Shown: positions 1-12,699 of the stretch, piece after piece | How positions within the stretch are numbered: position 1 is the stretch's first letter | Layout: the number at the start of each line of letters is the position of its first letter | DNA from: Cinnamomum chago | Taxonomy: Eukaryota > Streptophyta > Magnoliopsida > Laurales > Lauraceae | Length of the DNA stretch: 64,000 nt | Assembly (NCBI GenBank): GCA_038049695.1 | Contig: CP142452.1 | Coordinates: 109,903,501 to 109,967,500 of the forward strand | Reading direction: 5' to 3' | The notes under the pieces: model-generated | Seen by the model: only the letters and a program-made list of their open reading frames with translations | Told to the model about the DNA's origin: nothing | The model's database searches: none | Translations under genes and position numbers: made by a program

Positions 1-1464
1 AAAACCTAAACCATGAGAAATTAAAACTGTGCAAAATTGTCCAAATGGAGCAAAGGACTTTGCAAAGTATTTTCTTTTTCAAAGGAACATGCCCCTACGT
101 CAAAGAAAGTATATGTCCCTTAATTGTGGATAATGGGTGTGTGAATAGAGTGGGGAAGTTTGAATCCTCAGTGATGAGAAAAAACTAAAAGGAAAAAAGT
201 CAGAAATTATATTACCTTAAACTCAATAAGTTTTTATTATTGTGTAGTCAACCTTGAGTTTGTGAGCAGCTACAACTTTTAAATAAATCAATTTATTCTT
301 ATAAAATCACCATAAATGTCATGAAAGGAAATGCTCTCAATTGATACATGGCAATAACGAGATTATTCAAATTCAAACTCAAATCTAAAATCTCTAACTA
401 AAATCTTTTTTATCTCTAATGACAAAAACCAACCTAATCCTATCTTATCTTATAAGATATCAATCTCTAACAGGCGGTTCACGCCAAAAAAAAAAAAAAA
501 AAAAAAAACCTCTAACAGGTGGAGCACATGAATTAGTGATTTTTTTTTTGTTGCTGTTCATAGCCATTGGACTATGATGAGCCTTGTGATCATAAATCCT
601 ATCTATAGGAAAATCTTAATCCTTTGATTGACACCCTCCGATTGAAATCCATGACTTTGTAAACCATATTGACCCACATCAGAGATCACTAATGGGTTCT
701 GCTGTTACATTGGATCCAACCCCAATCAAGCCTTAGTAAGTAGTAACTTGTCAATTTATGTTTCAATAAGGCCGGGCCGGGGCTACCTGGATATGAATCA
801 TTTTAGGACTTCTTTCTTGCTACGTTAGGACTCGGTCATATGCTTACCTAAAGGCCTGGGTAGATTACTCAATCTGACCCGGTTCATTTGATGAAAAGGC
901 ATCTACTTCTGGGATGAGCTTGGGCCTCCATTAAAGTCTATATATTGGGCCTTGGCCTTAATGTTTTAATTAAATCGGTGGGTGCGGAGAAACTTGGTCT
1001 GACCTGAAGTACTCGTAACTAACTTGTGCATAGGAAGTTCCTAGCAGCTTATTTATACGGACAAGGTAAGAGACCTCTTACCGTAGAGGTAAGTACCGTA
1101 GAGGTAAGAGGTGTCAGTTTTCACGTGGCTGCCCAAGGTTCATGCCACCTTTCTTCACCCGATGGCTCCTTCCTTCATCCAAGGGTCCCCTTATGTCACC
1201 CGAGGTCTCCTTCCCTCTTCCGAGGGTCTGCCCTTTGATAAATATTCAGCCTAAATTTCAGACCAATTCAGCGAAATCTTAAATTTCGAGCAAAATTTCC
1301 AAATTTTGCCTGAACTGTCCAAAATCCAGAGTTTCAGCCAGAAATTTTAAAAATATTTATAGGAAGTGGCCGGCCACTGGTTGTAGGGCAAAAATAAAAT
1401 AGAAGATAGGGCCATTGTTGTTGGATTTGGGGAGGGAGAGAGAGTGAGTGAGTTGAATTCTAAA
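1..1464. other. Intergenic, AT-rich, no gene seen
   Basis: No convincing coding region on either strand. There is a run of 24 A at about 485-508. It is bracketed by two near-identical copies of CTCTAACAGG (about 468-477 and 511-520), which looks like a small A-tailed insertion with a target duplication. A short GGCC-rich patch lies near 771-782. The 70-residue open frame at 1026-1238 has no recognisable domain and I treat it as chance. Confidence 0.5.
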
Positions 1465-2748
1465 GTAGCGTTTGGTTCGCTGAAATGGTTTTAGGCAGGA
1501 ATGGAATGGAAAGTGGAATGAGCCTAGAATGGAATGAGGTAGGAATAGTCATTTCCATTACAACGTTTGGTTTTACTGAAGAATCAATCCAATAATGAAA
1601 TTCTTATACTTGTTCTAGCGTTTGGTACACTGGAATGATGTCCGGAATGGAATAAAATTTACACAAAATTAACCAAAATACCCTCCTCTTCCTCCTCCTT
1701 CCCCCCGGTCGCCGGCTAGGAAGGAGAGCCCACCTCCCATCGTCCCCCTCTCCTTTCCTCCCTCTGCCCCCATGCTCACCTACACTGACCTTGCACCCAA
1801 GTCTCGACCTCTCTGTTCTCTTCTCTACCGTTTTGTTTCTACAACAAGAACTCGAGGAATAGTCATACTGTCTTCTCCTCTAGTGATGGCGCTATCCTTG
1901 TGCTGGCAATCTTTCTCCGATCTGGCGACCTAAAGAGGCAGTGGCGGCTGCTCGGATCTTCTCCTTTGTTTTGACCAATACCAGTTGTTAGGGATCGAAG
2001 TGTCTTCTTCCTCGAGCGTTCAATGAGTTCGGAATCCTCTGTAATCTTCTTCGAGAAATCTACAATAGAGACTTCTCTGCACATCTTCCTCAAGTTCGGC
2101 CTAGGGCAGCGGCGGCGGCTAAGCTGCGATGGGCTTAACAGAACCTTCTTCACTGCGACTTATTAGATTTGGCGCGGGGCCCACCTTGATCAAGGTCGAT
2201 CCTTCTCCAAGTGCAACCACAGTAGTATCTCTTGTGCAACGACAGCCAACCCAGGCTTCTCCCCTGTGACTTCAGAGCTAGAACCCTTCCACATTGGGTT
2301 CTCTTCCGTCGATCTTGCGTGCGATACACTAGTTCTTCGACAAGGGAACAACCCATGCCCCTTCTTCGAGTCATGGGTCTGCTCCCTATCTGACCAAGGC
2401 ACAGTGGCGACGGCGATGCAACAGAAATCCGGATTTCTATCTCTTCACCGGTCTGCAATCTGCGATGGCCCACCAGAGATCAAAACCGATCTCTTCTCTA
2501 CACTCTCCAAAACGAACCCAGGATGCTGCGATCTTCTGCAAGTAGGCAGGGTGGAGGGTTATTTTGGTCTTAATGAAAAATTACAAAGGAATGGAATGAC
2601 CATTCCTCTACCTCCCTAGTGGAATGGTCATTCCTCTACATAAGGGAATGGTGATTCCGCTACTTTTTTGCTAACCAAACGCTGTAATGATCATTCTGTT
2701 GGAATAACCGTTCCATTCCGACCTTCATCACAGCGAACCAAACGCTAC
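1465..2748. mobile_element. Non-autonomous foldback DNA element, 18-bp perfect terminal inverted repeats
   Basis: The left end reads GTAGCGTTTGGTTCGCTG (1465-1482) and the right end is its exact reverse complement (2731-2748). The flanks carry a 5-bp direct repeat CTAAA (1460-1464 and 2749-2753). Inside, the core CGTTTGGT recurs at about 1564 and 1619 in direct orientation and at about 2674 inverted, so the subterminal regions fold back repeatedly. The middle (about 1690-2560) is clearly more GC-rich than the surroundings and holds open frames of about 100 codons without known domains. No transposase is visible. The 5-bp duplication does not fit hAT (8), Mutator (9) or PIF/Harbinger (3) cleanly, so the superfamily is left open. 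Confidence 0.6.
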
Positions 2749-2753
2749 CTAAA

Positions 2754-4539
2754 TGTCTGAATCATCTGAGTTAGCTTCAAAGTAGTGCCTACCTGATGAG
2801 TAGATGGGATCTTATTCATCCTCATCGGTCATTTATCCAATATTTGCCAAATAAATAGGAATATCTATGGTGAAGAGTATAACATTCATGGCCGTAGGCA
2901 CCTTTTGAAATGCGTAATTTGAAAACTCTTTTTTTTTTTTTTTGGGGCCCCGACTGCATAGGAGGAATTGTAAACTATTCAAGTCCAAGCATAGCCTAAT
3001 CTAGGCCCAGGGGTCATCCCTGGAATACTCCATTCGAGTGCTCGCTGCTCTGTGCTCCGTGGCTCTGTCAATGGATACATCCCAACTGTGTTCAGCTGGT
3101 GCCGAGGGTCTATCCCTGACACTTAAGGTGAGCTGGGAATGGGATGCCCTTTACCAGCAGACTATCCGACGGTTCTCGCCTTCTTAAAGCACTTGTTTGT
3201 ATGTGAATTTCATACTTCTTTGGGCCTCTTGGTAAAGGCCCAGCAGCAACGTCATACACCAAGTCTAGTTGTTATCTGGATATGAAATCAGATAAAATCA
3301 AGGTCCCATGTTAGTAAATTCCAGTCGCATCTTTTCAATTGAAGGAGGCTGGAGATAGTTACACAAGAACTCGTGGCTCGAAGTCTTATGGAGAAGAGAG
3401 AATCTATAGTTTCCTAAGGAGTAGCAAATTGTAATGGTTAATAGTGGACTACTCTTTTACCAAAAAAAATAATAGACTACTTTGTTTACCATAATAATAA
3501 TAATAATGGGCTACTTGCTGAAAATATATGATGAATCAATAGCTGAAATTTGACGCCAGACATCCAACGGTTCAAATCTTCATTTTGGGCTTACAGAATT
3601 AAGATAAAAAAAAAAAAAACCTGACCTTAATGGTACTGTAGCATAGCACCACCTACGAATAGTAACCTGTGAACTTGTTTCACACCGATTATTGGTCCAG
3701 CTTTGAGTTTATTAGAGTCTTTAAGCATATGCCACAAACACAACTCTTGCCTGTTTATTACGCCTTGGACCACAGCCAATTAGAGGCCGGGCTCCAGTTG
3801 GGCCTGGGTTGGCCTAGCCCAGGAGCACTCCCAATTAAAATTCTGATGGGGGCCACATGCCCATATATACAAGTAATGAGCTCAACTCATGTGCTAATCA
3901 AGTGAAGCTCTAGATGATTCAATTTACTTAAAAGCCGAGCTCAATATGGTGTATGTTCAGCTTAGCATGAGCTCGGTTTAGCTCCTTTGGTTTTTATATT
4001 ATATGATACGTTTCATCTAAGTTATTTATATTTGGGTTTTTTTTTTTTTAAGATTTATCTGTTTCATATAAGTCATTTATATTAGGGTTAATGTGCATGC
4101 TCAGGTGCCGAGCCTCCATGCTGACCATCTTGTGGGACCCACATAGGGACGTGCCAATTATAGAGAAGGTAGAGGATTGAAAGATCTGAAATGAGACCCG
4201 TATGGGTGCAAATTTTCAACTATATTAGATTATACTTAACCTTTTGATTCATGGCCCTTAGATTTAATGGTTTTAGAAATAATCATTTCCTGAATGTCAA
4301 GTTTGGGCTTGTGTCAATTCATGGTTTGTTGCCGCACAGTTGTCTCTCAAAAGAGGGTGTGCACCTGAGCATCAGCCTATATATTCCTATGTTTTTTGCA
4401 CTCATGGATATCAAATCTAAAGAAACTTCTCTTTTATGTGCAAAACTGCCTTTGTTGATGTGGCCACTGGCCATTTTTGTTGAAAGCCTCAATTTTTATT
4501 ATGATACCCAAAAGGCTGATCTGGCCTCATAAGTTCTAA
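2754..4539. other. Intergenic, no gene seen
   Basis: AT-rich non-coding sequence with homopolymer T runs (about 2930, 4038), a run of 13 A (about 3607) and an (ATA)n microsatellite at about 3488-3508. Short open frames here show no domain and no coding bias that I can recognise. Confidence 0.4.
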
Positions 4540-4540
4540 A

Positions 4541-4572
<32 letters not shown>
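4540..4572. repeat. (TA)n(GA)n compound microsatellite
   Basis: About 21 bp of alternating AT runs directly into about 12 bp of alternating AG. Confidence 0.9.
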
Positions 4573-4720
4573 CAAGGCTCTCCTAAGCTCAAACTTAGAG
4601 GGGGTCATGTGTTTGGTTCATTTGGATGAACCAAAAGTGGGCTCCATAAGCATGAGCTTACAAAATTTTCTCCTAAGCTTGAGCTTAGGAGAGCTGGCCC
4701 CACCTATATATAGGAAGTAT

Positions 4721-4870
4721 TCTTGTGAGAGACACTCTCCTCTTATTATGAGAGATAAAGGTGGGGGCCCATGGGAGATGCTCTTATGTGGGATGTGGTC
4801 TTGTGAGAGACACTCTCACCTTACTATGAGAGATAAAAGGTAAGGGCCCATGGGAGATGCTCCTATAAGA
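4721..4870. repeat. Two-copy 78-bp tandem repeat
   Basis: The unit starts TCTTGTGAGAGACACTCTC at 4721 and again at 4799. It contains TATGAGAGATAAA and GGGCCCATGGGAGATGCT in both copies. A few substitutions and one small indel separate the copies. The motif GAGATGCTC also appears inverted at about 4967 (GGAGCATCTCC), so the whole 4.7-5.0 kb stretch may be one decayed foldback element ending in the (TA)n tract at 4983-5000. Confidence 0.7.
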
Positions 4871-5000
4871 GATTGGTGTGGGAGCCATCATATTTAAATT
4901 GTTGGCATTTGATATGGATGTAAGGGGCTACACGTTATCTCTCATATAAGATGAGAGATATCTATGATAGGAGCATCTCCCTATATATATATATATATAT

Positions 5001-5579
5001 TTGTGTGGCGCATGGTGCATGTTATGGTTCATTTTGATTGGATGCCTCTATTGGAAGTAGGTTAGCATCATGGATATGTTTTCAAAACTTTTTGACCCAC
5101 TTGACTCAAGGATCAAGTACCCATAAGGCCATAAACCACATCCAGGATGCAATCACTCAATCTCATCAATCATGTACAGCAATAAACTCTATCTAGAAGA
5201 TAGAAATCAGCAACAAACAAGCAATCAAAAATCCACAACATCCAATGAAATAGATTATATCTTTGGAGCTCGGTTGTGCTCTAATGGAGAAGAAGACTTA
5301 CTTGATAAAGAAATTCTTTCTTTGTAAGCAACTTAAGATCTCGAAGACCTTTTAGTCTTCGATCCCTAAGTCTTCCACGCTATATCTCGTATCAAATCTC
5401 TTCTCTAAAGGAGATGTGTAGGATCTCCTAAAGAAAACAACTAGAAGCTCTAAAGGAACTAGAGGAGAACTAGAAGAGAGGAAAAATTCGTGCAACACTT
5501 ACACTTAGGGAGCTTGGGTGTGGATTTCCATGTGGGACGTCTAAGGGGTGTTCCCCTTTTATAGTGTTGGCAACCTCCT
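5001..5579. other. Intergenic, possible retroelement remnant
   Basis: No gene seen. Together with 5580-6690 the base composition and the short TATAAATA motif (about 5894) resemble a decayed LTR, but I could not define both ends or a target duplication, so no element is called. Confidence 0.25.
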
Positions 5580-5790
5580 TTACTAATTAAAATAGAAGTT
5601 CAACTTCTTTTAAGAATTAGTAACTTTCTCCTTTCTAATTATTATAGAAGTCTCACTTCCACAACAATTAGTAACTTACTATTACCACTTTTATAAGTCT
5701 TACTTCAAATAGAAATAGTAACTTTCTAATTCCTTCCTTATAAAGTTCAAGTAGGATTAGTATCTTTCTAATAACTTTGGCTAGCGTGGG
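5580..5790. repeat. Short degenerate tandem repeat, unit about 45-50 bp
   Basis: The phrase (A)ATTAGTAACTTTCT recurs at about 5616, 5667, 5715 and 5757. Each copy is followed by T/C-rich sequence and a phrase like ATAGAAGTT(C/T)(A/C)ACTTC. Spacing is about 51, 48 and 42 bp. Such arrays occur in LTRs and minisatellites; here it is short and diverged. Confidence 0.55.
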
Positions 5791-7268
5791 GACCACTAGG
5801 GCTTCCATAGAAAGTTGGCTCCAACTAGGACACCACAACCCCACATCACATGTGCAATTCGGGCTCACAGTTAATTGTAAATAACACCACTATATAAATA
5901 CAATTGCACTCCAATCTTATGAATAAATTACAAAAAAGACCTTAAACTTCTCAATTACCACAAGTAGACTCCTCTATCAATATCCATGAATCAATTGGAT
6001 TAAACCCGTCTCTTCCAAATTTAGATCCATATCTTATTATCCTTAAGCTCCAATTAATCACAGTGATTATCAGTACCATCCAATTAACTCTTAATTGATA
6101 TGGCTGCGCACTTACTAATAATAAATCCATTAAATGGCATAAGGGGATAATATAGATAGATTACATCTTGACCAATGAATGTTCCCACAGTCTTACTACC
6201 ACGTACCCAAGACACCGAGGTATTGACCTACAATTGGCCTCACTCATTGGTGACTCAAAGCAAATGAATAGACAGAAGCTTGAGTTCATCGATGTCTTAG
6301 GATTGAAAGTCTATTGTTAGGAAATTATGAGAGCAGGCCTTAAAATTGATACATTATTCCATAAGGTGCTTCTCATGGTCCTTCAATACATCTAATGTAC
6401 CAACATCATGATTCAAAATCTTACATTATAATGATCGAGATAAATCACACTATCTCATAGTGATCAAAGTGTTGCAACCTTATCAAATGAAATGCCCAGT
6501 CTCATCACTGGTTGTGAAGAATTTTAAGTATAAGATTTGTGACACATGTATCCCGCATGTGGATTTCATCCATACACACATATCACATCTAATATATGGG
6601 ACCCAGTTCATCTCATAAATCATCATGTCATGTGTATTGGTTATGTGCATAAAGTAATAAAACATCATTCATCTCATGAAAAGAAAGAAGAAATATATTG
6701 ATAAATAAAAAAATTAATCAATTTATTACGTCATCTGACAGATTGAGACCATACAAACTAACAGCCTCACCCTCAATTTCTTTTCTATTCTTTTTATTTG
6801 CCCAACCAGGTGTCATATATACCTACCTAGTTTCACTAACAAAATCCCCACATTCGTTTCTTTTTATTAGCTATCACTTATCACCATACCCTGAATTGTT
6901 GAACATAACAGCAATTAGTGGGTACGAACGGTTTATTTGTTATCCATTGGGAGCTTAAATTACTTTTTTTTTGTTCTATTTTGCTGTTGTCTATTAAGTG
7001 CAGCAAGAAGGGATGGATTCGGGCCATTTGGGTCAATAGTGCAGCGCATGGTTCATCACACATTTAACTACAACTTGTCATGAACCACACATGAAACGTG
7101 CCACAAGAAAACAAACAATGTACTCAACCTGGCGCATGCCTGATTGCCTTCCCTTCGCTAATGTCCAACTCTACTCCTTGTCCCCATGTACTTATTTGAA
7201 TGCAAAACAAAACATATTTAGGCCGTTCCTTTTATATAATAATCTGCGTTTGCACCTACGGTAATTTG
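5791..7268. other. Intergenic, no gene seen
   Basis: AT-rich sequence without a supported coding region. It may be a continuation of an old LTR-type element (see 5001-5579) but has no defined termini. Confidence 0.3.
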
Positions 7269-7375
7269 TGTTGGGAAGTCTCGCATCCCACATCGTCTAA
7301 TCTATATGGGTCTTCCACCTAACAATTTAAGCTTTTTAATTGGTATATAATTTCTTATATGGTATCGTAGCCAGA
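7269..7375 (+). mobile_element. TRIM-like short LTR plus primer-binding-site remnant
   Basis: The sequence starts TGTTGGGAAGTCTCGCATCC, very like the opening of short plant LTRs of the TRIM class (TGTTGG..GTCCCACATCG). About 90 bp later TGGTATCGTAGCC closely resembles the tRNA-iMet primer-binding site TGGTATCAGAGCC of such elements. There is no coding capacity, and a second LTR was not found, so this is a fragment. Confidence 0.5.
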
Positions 7376-9659
7376 AAGGTCACTGAAAGAGGAACTCACG
7401 TAAGATGGGAAGCAAAGCACCCAATCTACGTACTGATTACATCACAAGGTTGCTCTCTGCCTCTGAAACAATATATTATTTAGGCTTTGATAGGAGCTGT
7501 ATAACCCTACTCTAAAAATGTATGCTCTAATCCTCTTAACACTAGTAGAGCATAGGCCTCATGATTGAAAGCCATCCATGCTTCATTCAGCAGACACCAT
7601 CTAATAATTCACCCTGCCCAGAATATCTCACAGTAATCATATGAAAACCCCACAATGATAAGAACAGCTAGCTCAATTGAAGAGATTTTATTTAACCAAG
7701 AAGGGATCCTGTCCTCAATCATGCATACTAAAAGCAATGGTAATTGGTCAACAAATCTACTAATATTATACCTATCTATCAAAGTAATAAAGTTATAGAA
7801 TGATAGAAGTCCACCACCACTCCCACTTTCTCTTAGAAGGCATTTCTTTAAGTGCTCACGCTATCATAAAAGCATCAAAGCAAGGTTAGAAAATAGTTTG
7901 TTTCTGCCTTTCTTGTTGAATCCAATGCACAAAGATAGGGGCTTTCCATTTTCAACCCTTCTTTTTCTTTTTACTCAGTGAATTGGATGTGATATCAATG
8001 AAAGAAGTACTCATTGCACATGCCCTACGATCATGATAACTTACTCAATACCGATCAGCACTCTTCTAGTCTCGTGTGCTCGTGTCAAGGCCTTACTTTG
8101 GAACATGACATGATTGCACCCATTAAAAAGAAAAGTGTATGGAGTGGAATTGGGACGGAATTCATGTTATTATTATTATTGTATCCAGGGGAAGAGAAAC
8201 AATAGAATATAATGAACTTCATTTCTTTCTTTCTATATCTCAAGTGAGTGGATGGAGAGAAGGATCTTTCTTTCCTCATTTTTTTGTTTTCTTTCTGAAT
8301 GAGCAGACAAAAGTGGGGGAGGGGCCTGGGTCACCTTAGACGGAAAGCACATTTATGGGACCACCAGAACGAGGAACAAACCCAAGTGGGTGGCATGAAT
8401 TATTTAATCACTGACCACGGAGTGAGCGTGGGGGAACCTAGTTTTGATATTCAGCAGTTGGGCCCACCCCAACAAGAATTTGATATGATTAGATGGGAGG
8501 CCTTTTTAGTTTTAATTCTTACTAATATTATATATATATATTTATATCTATTATTCTATGTGATGCTCTGTAAGTGTGATGATGAGTTTTGGCCTTCCAC
8601 TGCAAACCTAACCTTGTTTTCGCATCACCCACTAGGCAAATGATAGGACTCAAGACTCAGTAAGCTTTTCAACTTCGTAGCTTGACTCTTTGAGTTAGCC
8701 CACTCGTCCCGACTACTGAGCTCATGTGCTGGCCTGGGGCCACCATGCATGTAGGAGTCCATACGTCGGAGCAATACTCTACACCTGTGATCAATCCAAT
8801 CCGCTACACCTATTCCCATTGAACTATCTAGCAATAGTCCTGGTCTGAGAGTATTCTAGAGTATAGTGGCCATCATGTTTTTATCACAACAAATTCACAC
8901 AATAAGTAGCTATTAAACTTTGAGATGCTAAATTTATGGGCTTGGATAATTTAATTAGCCTAATACAAAAATCATCCATCCCCTTCTTTCTTGTCATTAT
9001 CATGCATGTAGGTGAGCCCTATGCGAAACGGTTCTTCAAAAAGCCCAAACCGGTAACTTTTTTTGAAAGACCAAGTTGGTTGGGTGAAGTCGATCTACAT
9101 GCCAAATTCTCAAATTAATCAAAGGTTTTATGGTCATTATCTTACATAAACGATCATTATTTGTTAAAAAGGTGTGCAAATCATACGCCAGCAGTTCCAT
9201 TAGAAGGTCATTAGGCTGGATAATATTGTTTAATTCATGCCACTAGAGATAATATGCCTAATAACCCAGTCCATCAGATATTCAGACATCATTTCATATA
9301 CAGTTGTAAGGCTGCAGTACTGCAAGATGCCACTTGATTGAATGCTTTTTGGCATGTTTTTGGCATTAAACCTTGTATTTTGTGGTCAGCAAATAGCACT
9401 TATCACTTGGTTCCTTAGACTTGTCTATGAACCCAGATTGATGACCATGATTTATTGTGCCGTAGGGCCCTCCTAAAATGAACCTAAAGCTACTCAAAAT
9501 AGCACCTTTTCCCTATGTTTTACCACCAGAACTAATGTAGGCACGGGAGAATTGGTCTCATCATCAAACTGATTAAAAGTAAATGATGCGGTTAAAACAA
9601 GATAAAGAAATCGAGTTCAAAATAATATCTTCTGTATGAGAGTGATAAATGCATGTCCC
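7376..9659. other. Intergenic, no gene seen
   Basis: Non-coding AT-rich sequence. It includes a trinucleotide tract of TTA units at about 8166-8178. The small open frames have no domain and overlap one another on both strands, which suggests chance. Confidence 0.4.
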
Positions 9660-9694
9660 TACCACCAAACTTTGTTTGCGAAAGTTTGGTGGTA
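9660..9694. repeat. Perfect 14-bp stem hairpin
   Basis: TACCACCAAACTTT is followed by a 7-nt loop GTTTGCG and then the exact reverse complement. Nothing around it looks like a gene terminator, and there is no target duplication. It may be the relic of a small foldback element. Confidence 0.6.
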
Positions 9695-12542
9695 AACACG
9701 TACGAGAGTTTTGCTAATTACAGCATATGAATTTTATCAGTAGAATAAATTGAGGTGGTATTTAGCATTAAACTTTTAGAACCTGAAATTATATAAGAGT
9801 CAGGATATTGTTAACTCTTAGAACCTAACCATCCTCCTACTTCTGATCTTGAAACTCTCGCATTCAAGTGGTTCCCACAAGAGACGCTAGAAATTTCAGA
9901 CGGAAGGTGATAAGGTGGTGACCACAGGACCTTACCCGACCATTATCAATGGAATTTGGCCAGATGTTCAGACACGACATGGATGGTGCTGGCTGGCTTC
10001 CTCCTTGAAGATGAGCAGTCAACAATGGCTTTTGCTTCTTTAGTGCTGTGAAAGCGGCAACACAGGTGTACCCTTTGGCCTATCCATACAAACAAAGCTG
10101 TCCCTTCTGTTACTCCTTTGCACCAATCAGGGCAGAACCTGAAAATTCTTGTTTGTTTCATGTAATTCAATACAAAGGAAGTGTCAAACTTTATATCTGA
10201 AAATGGTTAAAATTTAAATAAAATATGTGGATTTTCAAAAATAACCATCAAATTATTCATCTATGCTTTAATGTAAAATAAATCAAGGAAGGTGGCAAAT
10301 GAATAGTCATGACCCTAGTAATTCAAATATCATACGGAAGTGACGATCATATCGATCTATACATGTACCACATATTTTATACTCCTCACCTCCCGTCATT
10401 CACCCTTTAATCACTTTAATAATCATTCGGTGGAGATCATTTGACCATGAATCCTTATGTAATCAATTTCTATATAGTTTATGCAAACAAAACAGACGCT
10501 TAAATGCTGTTCATAGTATTTATCTAGGTTCTTAATTCAGTTCAGAGCACCAACCGAGGCTTATATATATATATATATATATATATATGATATATTGGGC
10601 TGTGGACGATCCAAGATGTTTCAGTAAAAACCCAAAGATGAAAGAAAGAAAACAAAAAAAAACCTATCAGATGAGTTTTTCAAGAGAGAAAACGAGAGGG
10701 AGAGAGAGGACCACGCTGCTTTTTCCCTTGTCCGCGCAATGGAGCACAAAACAAAGGGATATTTCCAACATTGACTGTACCACTGCTACTGTCGCCGGTT
10801 GGAATGCCACGTTTCAATCGGGCCCATCATTTTCCCACGCACGGATGGGCTAAAGCAAAGATGCCTCTTTATTCATTCAATTCATTCCCCATTTTAGGTC
10901 TTTGCCGGTTTCCCTGTTTTTTAAGACATTTCTTCACATTTCCTTCCATACTTGCACCCGTATTTCCAATCATGCAATCATATTCTTAAACTTAAACTGG
11001 TGAGAATCGTTTGAATCTTTGTTCCGTGAATATATAAATATATACACTAAAGTAACATGATGCGCTTGGACGAGTGATTTCCACCTAAGTGACCATAATT
11101 GCTTTCTTCTATGTCATAATTGATCATCGATTTTATATTGGTGTAACGAGTTAATCATGAAATTAGATTTACAAGTAAACTTATTATAGGCTACTGAGCT
11201 TCAAGAACCTAAACATAGCCCCTTAATTAGCAAGGAGAAAAAAAACATTGTTTAATTAGTTTTCATTCTTATGATTGTCCCCGTTAACAGTTCAAATTTT
11301 CAACTCCAAAAATTGAAGACCTCTTCCGCAGCTGTTACAGATATAAAAAGAAATTGTTTGAAATTTAAAAAAATTGTATCCACATATATACATTTAGTTG
11401 TGTCTTCATATATATCCAAGAGGTTTGTATGAAAAGAATGCTGAGAAATATAATTTGATACTTATATTTGTCTATTTTAGTTTCAGCTCTTATTAGAGTA
11501 AAATTCTGTAGAGAGATCAATGACTAATTACTTTTAGCAGTTTATTAGGTTTTTCATTTGTAAACTCCTGCCAAGAGCCTTTCCAGTCACAAATGGATCT
11601 AGACTTAAAATCATGTATAAAAGAAAGATCATTGGATTAGACAAAGATGGTTTTTGTTTTTTATTCTATCAGTAACAACAAATTATATTAAACACAAAGC
11701 AAAAGACCATCGGTAAGCATCTTTAAAAACTAATGGTTTTAAAGAAAATATAATGACACAAAAGTCTTACACCAAATTAAGATGGTTTTTTTAATGAAAA
11801 AAATACTAATTAATGAAACCATCCAGTAAGCAGGATTGAAACTAAAAGACCCCTTTCTTTCTTATGCATGCTAGCTAATATCCAAGAAGACCCACTGGTG
11901 GTCCACTGGCGTCAAAACTCTATCTGCAATGCCCTAGAGCACGTACGGGGCCCACTGAATTAACAGAACGATTAGGTATCAGACATGTTCACTGAAAGCA
12001 TTCTCTTTTGCCAAAGGAACAAGGACGCTGTTATTCATGTGATCAAAGCTGCCAAAAATAGTATCCTCCAGTAATCAGACCAATGTGCCACGCCCCCAAA
12101 CATTAGCTAGCAATGCAGGGACCATCAGATAAACAGATAGATAGAAATCCATATGGCTCAGGCCCAAGTTGCACAATCAGGAAGGACTAGTCTCTTTCTC
12201 ATTTTGCTCCATTAAAGGCACCAGGCAACAATTTCCACCAACCCCACAAAAAAAAAAAAAAAAAGCACAGAATTTAAAAGACGAATCTAGATTCTACACG
12301 TGTACTTGAGATCTCCATTCATGAACCTCTCTGTATTCTAACTTCCATCCCTCTCAATGGTGAATGGTGCCAATCCCGGGCCCCACTTCCCTCGTGGGCA
12401 GAATTATTGCGCTTGATTCCTCGGCCCACTCACAAAATCCCTTCCCATTTATTATTAGTGTTATTTTCATTAGCATTAGCACTATAGCATAGTCTCTGAT
12501 TTATAAAGTCCCCACTCACTCATCTTTCCTTCCTTGCCGGGC
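9695..12542. other. Intergenic region upstream of the MIZ1-like gene
   Basis: No gene is supported. The 74-residue minus-strand open frame at 9946-10170 is Cys/Trp/Arg-rich but matches no family I know. A (TA)13 microsatellite lies at 10562-10588 and a run of A at about 12247-12264. The last about 200 bp are the likely proximal promoter of the gene at 12700. Confidence 0.4.
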
Positions 12543-12550
12543 CTATTTAA
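12543..12550 (+). promoter_or_regulatory. TATA box of the MIZ1-like gene
   Basis: TATTTAAA lies 150 bp upstream of the ATG at 12700. It is followed by a CT-rich leader (about 12560-12640) typical of plant 5' untranslated regions. Transcription would start near 12575. Confidence 0.55.
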
Positions 12551-12699
12551 ACCCACGTCCATCCCTCCCTACAACTATTCCTCTCCTTCTCCCTCTTTCT
12601 CAATCTCTCCCTCTCCTTATCCTTCCTTGGCCTTAGCCCTTTTTTTTTCTTCAGAGACTTAGAGAGATCAGATAGTAGTACTATAAAATTTAAAAAATC

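Noticed and set aside
3550-3580. GGTTCAAATC resembling a tRNA B box
   Set aside because: No A box at the right distance and no acceptor-stem pairing, so not a tRNA gene.
5001-6690. Possible full LTR with TATA-like motif and internal repeats
   Set aside because: The character is suggestive, but I could not find TG..CA ends with a target duplication, so no element was called beyond the internal repeat.
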